From contig OZ244866.1 of the NCBI GenBank assembly GCA_965221185.1, positions 2,418,001 through 2,482,000 of the forward strand: DNA of 64,000 bases, in the 5' to 3' direction. The notes below the pieces were generated by a model that was not told the DNA's origin, searched no databases, and saw only the letters and a program-made list of their open reading frames with translations. Position numbers and translations under genes: made by a program. The stretch is from Aldehydirespirator sp965221185. Its GTDB lineage: Bacteria > Actinomycetota > Acidimicrobiia > Acidimicrobiales > Aldehydirespiratoraceae. This document shows positions 24,507 to 32,513 of the stretch, piece by piece (position 1 is the first letter of the stretch; each line of letters begins with the position of its first letter).

Positions 24507-26138
24507 CCTGAATCCACCGACGGGTTTGTGGGATCGACGGTTTGGGGCTGGGTGGCCGCTGGGTTGGTGCGTGTGTGCGGGCCGGCGCGTTTTGGGGCGT
24601 GCGGGGCTGGAGTGCGGGGCTGGTGTGGTTGGTGGCGGGTGGGGTGCGGCTGCGCTGCGCCGGGCGCTGTGGGCGGGTCAGATGAGTTGGGGCAGGCTGC
24701 GGGTCCGGTCGAGGGCGGTGGTAAAGGTTTTTGCCCATGGCCAGTTGAGCGGCAGGCGCAGTTTGTGGCGGCCGCTGTGGTTGACGAGGCGGCCTGGCAC
24801 GGTGAGGAGCCGGTTGCGGATGGTGGCGGTGACGGTGAGCTGGCGCGTGGGGTGGGCGCGGCCGAGGCGGGCGGTCCAGCGCGCGAGGTTGTGCGCGAGC
24901 ACGCAGCAGGCGAGCCAGGCGCCGTTGGCGGGGAACCGTCCTGAGGGGCAGCGGCTGAGCCCGGCGCTCTCTTTGAGGTCACGAATGGCGAGTTCCACGG
25001 TGGCGTGGGCTCGGTGGTAGGTGTCGGCGGCACAGGTGTCGAGGTCGGCTCTGTCGGTGACGAAGCAGTGGTGGCGCCAGTTGGGCCACAGTTCGCGTTG
25101 GGCGCCGATGAGGCGGGTGCGGCGCACGATGAGCCGCAGCTTCGCGGGCGCGCCGTCGCGGCCGCGGAGCTTGTCGCCGCGGCGGCCGGCATCGATGGTG
25201 CTCTCAGCGACTTGCGCCTCGCCGCCGCGGGTGTATTCGATGCTTGCCCAGTCGTTGTCGCCGATGGCCGCTATGGCTGCTTTGACCTTGGCGTTCTGTG
25301 GGATCGTGATCGAGTAGGACGCGCCGTGGGCGCCGATGGCCGCGATCATCCCATAGGAGAAGAACCCCGCGTCGGCGCGCACCGTCACGCTCGCGTCCGC
25401 CCCCAGGCGCCGCAGGCGCGCCAGCGCCTCGCGAGCGAAGTGCTCGTTGCCGCGCTGAGACGATCCCGACCGCATCCGAGAGTGCAGCACCTCGCCGGTG
25501 TCTGAGCGCACCGCCACCAGCGGGTGATAGCCCAACACGCCGGTGTGGCCGTACGCGGCGCCGTGCTTGGCCTTGCCGCACACCTCACACACCGTGGAGT
25601 CCAGATCCAGCGTCATCTCCGCGACGTCGGGCGCGGCGCCAACAGACCACGCCCGCGTCTGTGCCGACTCCAGAGCCTTGTCGAGCTGGCGCACATGCCC
25701 GAACGTGAACGACCTCAAGAACGTCCCCAGCGTCGACGGCGCCAACGGCGCGAACGGCAGCACCGCCGCCGCTGAGCCCGACCGCAGCCGCTGCGCGTCG
25801 TTGATGCAGCAGCCGCCCACCAGCATCGACGCCACCAAAGACAGCACCTTGCGGCCCGAGCCCGCCGACCCGCCCGGACGCACCACCTCGTCGATCAGCG
25901 CCTCCAGGCCCAGTCTCGACATCACCGTGCCCGCCAGCAACAACCCCGCGTCCCCCACCAGCGAAGCGTCGTCGAACACCGCCTCCAACCCGTCGATCCC
26001 CCCTGATACGCTCCTCACAGGAAGTGCCTCCTCACATGGCCAGAATGATCGCTATTGACAACGGCATTCTCCCATGTCAGGAGGCCTTTCTGGTGGTCGC
26101 GCCACACCCAGAGACCTCACCGCGTCGGTGGATTCAGG
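24507..26138 (-). mobile_element. IS1380-family insertion sequence, complete
   Basis: Terminal inverted repeats of at least 16 bp (CCTGAATCCACCGACG at the left end and its complement at the right end) bound a single transposase gene. The element is flanked by a perfect 5-bp direct repeat CTAAG (24502-24506 and 26139-26143), matching the 4-5 bp target duplications reported for this family. Removing the element and one CTAAG restores a continuous intergenic sequence between the ROK kinase and FAH genes. Intact ends, target duplication and open transposase suggest a recent insertion. Confidence 0.92.
24678..26018 (-). CDS. IS1380 family transposase
   Basis: 446 aa, full length. DDE-type residues are in MTLDLDSTVCEV (first Asp), VTVRADAGFFS (second Asp) and the late VELAIRDLKESAG (Glu). 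The zinc-like CEVCGKAKHG segment and WLACCVLAHNLARW near the end are characteristic. It catalyses cut-and-paste movement of the element at 24507-26138. No stop or frameshift is seen, so it is probably functional. It is transcribed toward the FAH gene and could now influence its expression. Confidence 0.95.
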   Translation of the reverse strand: MRSVSGGIDGLEAVFDDASLVGDAGLLLAGTVMSRLGLEALIDEVVRPGGSAGSGRKVLSLVASMLVGGCCINDAQRLRSGSAAAVLPFAPLAPSTLGTFLRSFTFGHVRQLDKALESAQTRAWSVGAAPDVAEMTLDLDSTVCEVCGKAKHGAAYGHTGVLGYHPLVAVRSDTGEVLHSRMRSGSSQRGNEHFAREALARLRRLGADASVTVRADAGFFSYGMIAAIGAHGASYSITIPQNAKVKAAIAAIGDNDWASIEYTRGGEAQVAESTIDAGRRGDKLRGRDGAPAKLRLIVRRTRLIGAQRELWPNWRHHCFVTDRADLDTCAADTYHRAHATVELAIRDLKESAGLSRCPSGRFPANGAWLACCVLAHNLARWTARLGRAHPTRQLTVTATIRNRLLTVPGRLVNHSGRHKLRLPLNWPWAKTFTTALDRTRSLPQLI

Positions 26139-26191
26139 CTAAGAGACTGAGCGGACAGGCGACAGTTCACGAGGATCTTCTGGACTGATGG

Positions 26192-26956
26192 TCAGACGCG
26201 CAAGTCCGGGCGCCGGGCCGCGGCCGCTGCGCCGACGACGCCGGCATGGACACCGAGATGGGCCACCGAGATGGGCTTCGACAGCTTGAGCCTCGACGCG
26301 AACCGGTCGAAGTTCTCGCTCAGCCCGCCGCCCACCACCCAGCGGGACGGATTGAGCATCGCTTCGAGCTCGTCGAAGAAGGGCTGGGCCCGGCGGGCCC
26401 ACGCGACGGGGGTGAGCTCCTCGTTGGAGATCGCCCGGCCCGACGCGATCTCCTCGAAGCGCCCGTTCGTGCCGACGAGTCCGCCCAGTTCGGAGTTGGC
26501 GATGAGATCGCCGTTGTGGAGCAGGGCGCTGCCGATGCCTGTCCCGAACGTGAGCACGATGGTGAGCCCGGCCCGATCGAGTCCGGCGTCGCCGTAGGTC
26601 AGCTCGGCCAGTCCGGCTGCGTCGGCGTCGTTGATAAGCACCGCGTGGGCGCCCTCGGGGGCTCTCAGGCACGCGAGCGCGCCGTCCTTCTTCCATGCGG
26701 TGGACAGATTGGGAGCATGGCGCAGCGACGACCCGTCTATCACGCCCGGCAGGGCCACACCGACCGGGCCCGACCAGGCCGCGGCGTCGGCGATGCGGCC
26801 GATCGCGGCCACCACGTCGCCGGGTGTCGCCGTCGGCGGTGTCGGCTCGGTGTGGATGCCTCCGGCCAACTCGCCTGCGCCCAGATCGACGACGGCGCCC
26901 TTGATGCTGGTGCCCCCGACATCGACGCCGAGCTGCACGGCGGACCGTCGGCTCAT
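26192..26956 (-). CDS. ROK-family kinase, polyphosphate-glucokinase-like
   Basis: 254 aa. The phosphate motif is GVDVGGTSIKGAVVDL; the catalytic Asp is in LINDADAAGLAE; the second phosphate motif is VLTFGTGIGSALL; and ANSELGG follows. The order and length match actinobacterial PPGK proteins (about 260 aa), which phosphorylate glucose with polyphosphate or ATP; a related sugar is equally possible here. The usual ROK zinc-finger cysteines are absent, as in PPGK. It starts at an ATG overlapping the stop of the ABC ATPase gene by 4 bases (ATGA), so it belongs to the same transcript and probably phosphorylates the imported or processed substrate. Confidence 0.87.
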   Translation of the reverse strand: MSRRSAVQLGVDVGGTSIKGAVVDLGAGELAGGIHTEPTPPTATPGDVVAAIGRIADAAAWSGPVGVALPGVIDGSSLRHAPNLSTAWKKDGALACLRAPEGAHAVLINDADAAGLAELTYGDAGLDRAGLTIVLTFGTGIGSALLHNGDLIANSELGGLVGTNGRFEEIASGRAISNEELTPVAWARRAQPFFDELEAMLNPSRWVVGGGLSENFDRFASRLKLSKPISVAHLGVHAGVVGAAAAARRPDLRV

Positions 26957-27738
26957 GGGTCCGAGTCGCCGGTCTTGGCACCGGTGATGTAGGCCACGAG
27001 ATCGTCCTTTGTCACGTCGCCCACCTCGACCTCCACCGTCTTGCGACCCTGGCGCAGCACCACAGCCCGGTCGCACACCTCGGTGACGCGGTCCATGTTG
27101 TGGGTGATGAGCAGCACCGCGACGCCCGAGTCGCGCAAGCTTCGGATCAGGTCCAGCACCCGGGCCGCCTGCTCCACCCCGAGCGCGGCGGCGGGCTCGT
27201 CGAGCAGGACGATCTGCTGGCCCCAGGCGACGGCCCGGCCGATGGCCACCGCCTGGCGCTGGCCTCCCGACAGTGCGTTCATAGGCCGGCGCAGCGACGG
27301 GATGCGGATGTCGAGGCGTCCCAGGATCTCGCCGGACTCCACCCGCATGCGCTTCTTGTCGAGCACCCCGAGCCATGCGCCGAGCCGCCCGCCCCGGGTG
27401 TGCTCGCGGTTCATGAACAGGTTCTCGACCACGTCGAGAGGATCGATGACAGCCAGGGTCTGGTGGACGGTCTCGATGCCGAGCGACCGGGCGACCTCCG
27501 GCGAGGGGACGACCTGCTCGACGCCGTTGACCCGAATCACCCCCGAGTCGGGCGCATAGATGCCGGAGATGCACTTGACGAGCGTCGACTTGCCCGCGCC
27601 GTTGTCGCCGAGAAGGGCAGTCACCCGTCCGTAGCGCAGGTCCATGGCCACATCCTCAAGCGCCCGAACCGCCCGGAACGACTTCGACAGGCCGGACACC
27701 TCGAGCGCGGCCCGATCAGTCGTCGCCACGGATGTCAC
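26953..27738 (-). CDS. Sugar-type ABC transporter ATP-binding protein
   Basis: 261 aa with one ABC domain: Walker A GDNGAGKST, Q-loop (VHQTLAVID), signature LSGGQRQAVAIGRA, Walker B IVLLDEP and switch His in LLITHNMDRV. Rbs/Xyl-type ATPases are often two-domain proteins of about 500 aa; this is the single-domain variety. The GTG at 27738 overlaps the YhfX-like gene's stop (GTGA) and is preferred over longer forms. It would energise the permease at 28945-29946. Confidence 0.9.
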   Translation of the reverse strand: MTSVATTDRAALEVSGLSKSFRAVRALEDVAMDLRYGRVTALLGDNGAGKSTLVKCISGIYAPDSGVIRVNGVEQVVPSPEVARSLGIETVHQTLAVIDPLDVVENLFMNREHTRGGRLGAWLGVLDKKRMRVESGEILGRLDIRIPSLRRPMNALSGGQRQAVAIGRAVAWGQQIVLLDEPAAALGVEQAARVLDLIRSLRDSGVAVLLITHNMDRVTEVCDRAVVLRQGRKTVEVEVGDVTKDDLVAYITGAKTGDSDP

Positions 27739-28943
27739 CGCCAAGTCCCAAACGGTGCAGCGTCGCCGAAGCCGTTCCACACTCCCGTGACTCGGGGCTG
27801 GCCCTCAGACACGCCTGCCAGGCCGACGATCGACGCCCTGGTGACGAAGGCCTGCACGCGGAAGCCGAAGACCACCGTCGCTCCCTCGGCCACCATCCGG
27901 TGGCCGCCGGGATGCATACGGGCGTAGTAGTCGATACCGGCGGGATCGGGCATGTCCACCGGCACCGGCTCGGTCGAGGCCTCCGACGGGTCATGGGCCA
28001 CGACGGCTCGCACTCCGTAGTCGCCGAACACCGGATCGACGTACAGCCCTCCGCCGAAGCACAGCGGCACGCCCTGGTGGATGTGGGCCACCTCGCTGAG
28101 ATAGAGCACGGCGGGGCGCTCGGGGAGCTCCTGCACCGCATGCAGCGGGGTGGTGCCGGTGAGCCCGTGGCCCGGCTCGACCTGGGTGGCGCCGGACTCG
28201 GCCAGCATCGCGAGCACCTCGGTGGAGGTGGTGCCCGGCGCGTTGATCTCCAGCCGCTCGGGACAGGCCGGGTGGCGGCGGGCGATCTCCGCGGCCCGGG
28301 CCAGGGTCTCGACGTTCGGGGTGAGCCTGGCCCCGCCGGTGGAGGCGTCGAAGAGCAGGGCCGGGAAGGTGGTCAGCCCGGCGAACTCCGCACCCTCCAT
28401 CCCGGTGATGCGATCGATCATCGCGGGCAGGTCGGCTAGAGCCACGCCGCCCTCGTGGCCGGCGTAGAACTGATCGCCGTCAGCGAACACCCGGACCAGC
28501 AGACGCTGGGACCTGCCCCGGGCGCGGGCCGCGGCTGCAGCTTCCGCGCCTTTGTTCTCGGAGAAGACCGTCCAATAATCGGGTTCCAGTCCAGCGGCTT
28601 CGACAGCTTCGGCCCTAGGCACCTGCACCAGATGGCCGAGATGGCCAAGGTTGTGCCCGTTGCCGACGATGGGGCGGGCGCCAGCCATGTCGACGGCGAC
28701 GAAGCCGTCGACGCCACCGGCGGCCATGGCCGCCAGCGCCCCCGGAGCCCGGCCGATCTGTTTGGTCATGGCATAAACGGTTAGGCCCAGCCGGTGGGCC
28801 TGCTGGCACAGCCCGGCTGTGTTCGATTCGATCGTGTCGAGGTCGAGAACGCAGCTGTTGACCGGAATCTGGCCCGCCTGATGAAGCTCGACCGCGGCCT
28901 GCACGAACTGCGGGTTGCGCGCCAGCAGGGACCGAAGAAACAC
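27735..28943 (-). CDS. YhfX-like PLP-dependent enzyme (alanine racemase / D-threonine aldolase fold)
   Basis: 402 aa. The N-terminal alanine-racemase-like barrel has VNSCVLDLDTIESN and, with the presumed PLP lysine, YAMTKQIGRAPG; later EINAPGTTSTEVL and VEPGHGLTGTTPLHA fit YhfX-type proteins. YhfX itself is an uncharacterised member of an E. coli cluster. Presence here with an M20 peptidase, ABC importer, ROK kinase and FAH protein suggests catabolism of an amino- or acyl-amino compound, perhaps with racemisation. The stop overlaps the ATPase start; the GTG start lies one base after the permease stop. Confidence 0.8.
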   Translation of the reverse strand: MFLRSLLARNPQFVQAAVELHQAGQIPVNSCVLDLDTIESNTAGLCQQAHRLGLTVYAMTKQIGRAPGALAAMAAGGVDGFVAVDMAGARPIVGNGHNLGHLGHLVQVPRAEAVEAAGLEPDYWTVFSENKGAEAAAAARARGRSQRLLVRVFADGDQFYAGHEGGVALADLPAMIDRITGMEGAEFAGLTTFPALLFDASTGGARLTPNVETLARAAEIARRHPACPERLEINAPGTTSTEVLAMLAESGATQVEPGHGLTGTTPLHAVQELPERPAVLYLSEVAHIHQGVPLCFGGGLYVDPVFGDYGVRAVVAHDPSEASTEPVPVDMPDPAGIDYYARMHPGGHRMVAEGATVVFGFRVQAFVTRASIVGLAGVSEGQPRVTGVWNGFGDAAPFGTWR

Positions 28944-28944
28944 G

Positions 28945-29946
28945 TCAGGTCTCCTTCTGCTCTCGCATGCTCAGCGCCACCGCCAAGATGATGATGGCGC
29001 CCCGGGCGATGAGCTGGTCGGCGACCCGCAGGCCCATCAGGATCAGGCCATTGTTGAGCATTGCCATCACCACCGACCCCGCTATGGCGCCGGCTACCGA
29101 GGCCCGGCCACCGAACAGGTTGGTGCCGCCGATGACCACGGCCGCGATAACCGTGAGCAGCAGGTTCTCGCCTAGGTCGTGGCGCCCTATGGCCAGCCGG
29201 CCCGCCAACAGCACGCCCGCGAACGAGGCCGCGGCCGCGCTGGTCATCAGCGCCGTGATGCGTATCCGGGCGGTGTTGATGCCGAGCGCCCCGGCTGCGG
29301 CGCGGTCGGCGCCCACCGACAGCACGTGGCGGCCCCAGCGGAGCTGGTGCAGCACGAGATGCCCGATCAGGCCGACCACGACAGTCCAGATGAGCAGCGA
29401 CGAGATCGGCCCAGCCGATCCGGCGCCGAAGACGGCCAAAAAGGTGTCGTTGCGGATCGGCAGCGACTGAAGGTTGTTCATGTTGCGGGCGATGCCGCTG
29501 ACGATGCCGAGCATCCCCAAGGTCACGAGAAACGAAGGGATGCGCACTCTCACGGTTATCAGGCCGTTGACGAGCCCGATGCAGGCTCCGACCGCCAACG
29601 CCGCGGCCGCGCCGGCCGCGAACCCGTAGCTGCCCACCGCCTCGGCCGCCACCAGCGACGACAGGGCAGCGACCGATCCGACCGACAGGTCGATCTCCGC
29701 CGCGGCCAGGGCGAAGGCCATTCCCACCGCCATCACCGCGATCGGGGCCGCCTGCCGGCCGATGTTGAGAAGGTTGGAGGCGGTCAGGAACCCGTCGTCT
29801 CGCAGGATCACCGCGAACAGACCGAAGATGAGCGCCGCGGCCGCGTACACCACGTACTGGCGCGGCCCCGCGTCCTGGCGCCGCCGTGCCAGCCATTGAT
29901 GGGCGGCTGCCGGCAGCAGCCCGGCCGCGGCGGAGTCTTCAGTCAT
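28945..29946 (-). CDS. Sugar-type ABC transporter permease (RbsC/BPD_transp_2)
   Basis: 333 aa with about ten hydrophobic segments. The family motifs AAAEIDLSVGSVAALSS and GALGINTARIRITALM (EAA-like loop) and NLFGGRASVAGAIAGS are clear. It forms the membrane channel, probably as a homodimer, for the substrate delivered by the lipoprotein encoded upstream. A 12-bp GC-rich hairpin lies between the two genes, a common arrangement that lets the binding-protein message outlast that of the permease. Confidence 0.9.
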   Translation of the reverse strand: MTEDSAAAGLLPAAAHQWLARRRQDAGPRQYVVYAAAALIFGLFAVILRDDGFLTASNLLNIGRQAAPIAVMAVGMAFALAAAEIDLSVGSVAALSSLVAAEAVGSYGFAAGAAAALAVGACIGLVNGLITVRVRIPSFLVTLGMLGIVSGIARNMNNLQSLPIRNDTFLAVFGAGSAGPISSLLIWTVVVGLIGHLVLHQLRWGRHVLSVGADRAAAGALGINTARIRITALMTSAAAASFAGVLLAGRLAIGRHDLGENLLLTVIAAVVIGGTNLFGGRASVAGAIAGSVVMAMLNNGLILMGLRVADQLIARGAIIILAVALSMREQKET

Positions 29947-29972
29947 GGGTCCCTCACTGAGCCTGCCTTCAT

Positions 29973-30007
29973 CTCCGGCGGCGGTCCAACCCTGGCCGCC
30001 GCCGGAG
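29973..30007. terminator. Intercistronic hairpin between binding-protein and permease genes
   Basis: A perfect 12-bp stem (29973-29984 with 29996-30007, CTCCGGCGGCGG and complement) with an 11-nt loop and no T-run. In an operon this more likely acts as a partial terminator or as protection of the upstream mRNA than as a full stop. Confidence 0.6.
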
Positions 30008-30061
30008 CTTCAGGCAAGTGTGCCGCTTAGCCGCCGGAGCTTCAGGCAAGTGTGCTGCTTA
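29998..30061. repeat. Two tandem 32-bp copies of the binding-protein gene's 3' end
   Basis: GCCGCCGGAGCTTCAGGCAA plus the following 12 bases occurs at 29998 and again at 30030 with one mismatch. A third partial match (GCCGCCGAG) begins at 30062, where the coding sequence ends in ...GlyGly-stop. The copy boundary carries the TTA of the stop codon, so the gene end has been duplicated into the intergenic space. Confidence 0.7.
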
Positions 30062-31240
30062 GCCGCCGAGGGCGTCGAGAACCTCTTGGGGAGGATCTGC
30101 GACCAGCGACTGGCGGTAGCCCTCGACAATGTTGTCGGCGGTGACGCCGATGGCCGGCACAACCGCGAACGCCGGGGCCGGCTTCCCGAGCAGCCCGTAG
30201 GCACCCTCGATGGCCATGGTGCGGCCGAGGTTGTAGGCCTCGTCGGCGGCTATGCCCACGACATTGCCGCCCTCCACCAGGTCGAGCGACACGTTGGTGT
30301 CGAGGTCCATGGTCACCAGAGCCACATCGGAGGCACCGGCGGCCCGCAGCGCGGCCAGCACGCCGTCGGCCGGTCCCGCCGACCACGGAGCGTAGATGCC
30401 GTCGAGGTCGGGGTTGCGGATCAGCATCGCCGACGCGATCTCCTCCGCCGCGGCCGGGTCGGCCAAGCCCTGCTCGGCAACGATCTCGATGCCGGGATAG
30501 TTGATCTCGATCCAGGACTTGAAGGCCTGGTCGCGCTGGTTGGTGACGTAGTAGGCCGCGTCGTGGAAGATGTAGCCGACCTCACCTTCGCCGCCGAGCG
30601 CGTCGGCGAGCAGGTCCGCGGCGGTGATGCCCATGGCCGCGAGGTCGTCGGTGACGATGCCCACGTAGTCCTGGCCGTGGACGTAGCCCTGGGGCACGTT
30701 GGACAGGAACACGAGCTGCACGCCCGCGTCGACGGCCGGGCGGAACGCCTCGGCGCCGGCGTCGGGGCCGATGGCCAGACTGACGATGATGTCGGGGTTC
30801 TGAGCCATGACCGTCTCCACGTCGTTGGCCTGCTGGGCCGCGTCGAAGTTGGCGTTGGTCTCGGCGACGACCTCGATCCCGAGCTCCTCGAAGGCATCGC
30901 GGGCGCCCTGGCTCACCGCATCGGTGAACGCCCCCGCGGTGTGCCACAGCAGCGCGGCGCTGTAGCCGCCCTCCTGAACCTCGGCGATCTCGGCGTTACT
31001 CAGCGTGATCTCGCTGGACGGCACGGCCTCCTCGCCCCCGGGCCCCTGGGTCTGGGGCGGCTCAGGCGCCGGCTCCGGCGCGGCCGTCGTGGTGGGCGCG
31101 GCTGTGGTCGTAGGTGCGGCTGTAGTGGTGGTCGGCGCGGCGTCGTCATCATCGTCGCCGCACGCGGCCGCAAGGACCGCGAACACGGCTAGCACTGACG
31201 CGAGTAGCAGCCACGGAGGCTTCTTGCATTTGGTTGTCAT
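30059..31240 (-). CDS. ABC transporter sugar-type substrate-binding lipoprotein
   Basis: 393 aa from the ATG at 31240, where GGGAGGGG lies just upstream. The lipoprotein signal ends in LAAACG; next is a Thr/Pro/Ala linker (APTTTAAPTTTAAP) common in this group, then a periplasmic-binding-protein type I fold (ALLWHTAGAFTDAVSQGARDA, NPDIIVSLAIGPDAGAEAF, IRNPDLDGIYAPWSAGPADG). Binding proteins of this type bind sugars or related polar molecules at the outer membrane face of the cytoplasmic membrane. It is the third gene of the operon and its end is duplicated at 29998-30061. Confidence 0.9.
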   Translation of the reverse strand: MTTKCKKPPWLLLASVLAVFAVLAAACGDDDDDAAPTTTTAAPTTTAAPTTTAAPEPAPEPPQTQGPGGEEAVPSSEITLSNAEIAEVQEGGYSAALLWHTAGAFTDAVSQGARDAFEELGIEVVAETNANFDAAQQANDVETVMAQNPDIIVSLAIGPDAGAEAFRPAVDAGVQLVFLSNVPQGYVHGQDYVGIVTDDLAAMGITAADLLADALGGEGEVGYIFHDAAYYVTNQRDQAFKSWIEINYPGIEIVAEQGLADPAAAEEIASAMLIRNPDLDGIYAPWSAGPADGVLAALRAAGASDVALVTMDLDTNVSLDLVEGGNVVGIAADEAYNLGRTMAIEGAYGLLGKPAPAFAVVPAIGVTADNIVEGYRQSLVADPPQEVLDALGG

Positions 31241-31262
31241 GACCCCTCCCTTTGGGTCCGGT

Positions 31263-32513
31263 TTATAGATCGCGGGCACCGCACCATTCGGCGATGAAGT
31301 GCGCCAGGGTGCGGGTCGCCGTCACCAGATCGTCAATAGCGAGCCGCTCGAACGGGGTGTGGCAGTTGGAGATGTCGCCGGGGCCGAAGTACACGCCGGG
31401 GATCTGCAGATCCCGCAGGAACGGCTTCTCCGACCAGTACGGCGCACCCTCCACCCGGGCCGGTTCGCCGGTCACCGACTCGATCGACCGGGCCAGCGCA
31501 GCCACTCCTGGATGGTCGGCCGATATCTCGTCGGGTGTGCCCCCGAACTGGTGGTCGCGGGGCGCGCTGAACTCCACGGCGCAGTCCACGCCGTGGTCGC
31601 CCGCGACCTCTTCGGCGATGGCCCGGATGGTCTCGGCTGCGGCGTCGAGGCTCTCAGCGGGCAAGACCTTGCGGATCAGGGACAGCTCGAAGCGGCCCGG
31701 CACCGCGATGTTGCCTCCGGAGGTGACCAATGTGACCAGCAGGAAGGCCTCGCCCAGCAGCTCGTGGGCGGGCACCGACGCCCGCAGATGGTCGGAGTGC
31801 TGCCACAGCCGGTCGAGCAGGCCGTGCCCGGCCCGCAGCGCGTCGACGCCGAGCTCGGGCCGGCCGAAGTAGGCGGAGACGCCCGTATAGGCGATGTCGG
31901 CGATGAGGAAGCCCATCTGGGCGGTGTAGATCGCCGAGGTCGTCGGCTCGGTGTAGATCGCGAAGTCCGCGTCAGGTTGCGGGCCGGCGCGGCCCTCGAC
32001 CGCGGCCCGCATCCCGGCCGAGACTCCGCTGCCGGGCTGGCCCGATTCCTCGTCGCAGACGAAAAGCATCGACACCCGGCCGGCAGGCCGCAGGCCTGCC
32101 CGGCTGAAGGCCCGGACCGCCTCGATGGTGGCGCAGATGCCTGCCTTCTGGTCGGCTACCCCCCGACCCCATATCTCGCCGTCGATCACGTGGGCTCCGA
32201 AGGGATCCTGCCGATCGGTTCCTCTCCAGTGCTGACGCCAGTCGTCGGTCGCCACGGTGTCGAGGTGGCCGGCGAGCAGCAGCGACCTTCCCGGGCCGTC
32301 CCCCGCGGTGGCGCACACATTGGGCCGGCCCGGCTCGCACTCGAAGAGTTCGGCAGAGTCGAAGGCGTCCGACTCTGCCATGTGGCGCCAGGCCCAGCGT
32401 GCGAAGGCTTCTTCGTTGGGCGTGACGCTGGGAATGCGGGTGGCCTCGCGGGCGAGTTCGGTGACCGCCGCGCCGTCTACTGCCTCCGCGACCCGCGTGG
32501 CGCCGCTCGTCAT
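31263..32513 (-). CDS. M20-family metallopeptidase/deacylase (ArgE/DapE-like)
   Basis: 416 aa. Metal-site motifs are LLLAGHLDTV (first His and Asp), WGRGVADQKAG (bridging Asp), VCDEESGQPGSG (general-base Glu plus ligand Glu), a later D-x-(Y/E)TEP region and the terminal NCHTPFERL His. Members hydrolyse N-acyl amino acids or small peptides in the cytoplasm with two zinc ions. It starts at an ATG overlapping the regulator's stop by 4 bases, so it is the first enzyme of the operon and may deacylate the imported substrate. Confidence 0.88.
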   Translation of the reverse strand: MTSGATRVAEAVDGAAVTELAREATRIPSVTPNEEAFARWAWRHMAESDAFDSAELFECEPGRPNVCATAGDGPGRSLLLAGHLDTVATDDWRQHWRGTDRQDPFGAHVIDGEIWGRGVADQKAGICATIEAVRAFSRAGLRPAGRVSMLFVCDEESGQPGSGVSAGMRAAVEGRAGPQPDADFAIYTEPTTSAIYTAQMGFLIADIAYTGVSAYFGRPELGVDALRAGHGLLDRLWQHSDHLRASVPAHELLGEAFLLVTLVTSGGNIAVPGRFELSLIRKVLPAESLDAAAETIRAIAEEVAGDHGVDCAVEFSAPRDHQFGGTPDEISADHPGVAALARSIESVTGEPARVEGAPYWSEKPFLRDLQIPGVYFGPGDISNCHTPFERLAIDDLVTATRTLAHFIAEWCGARDL

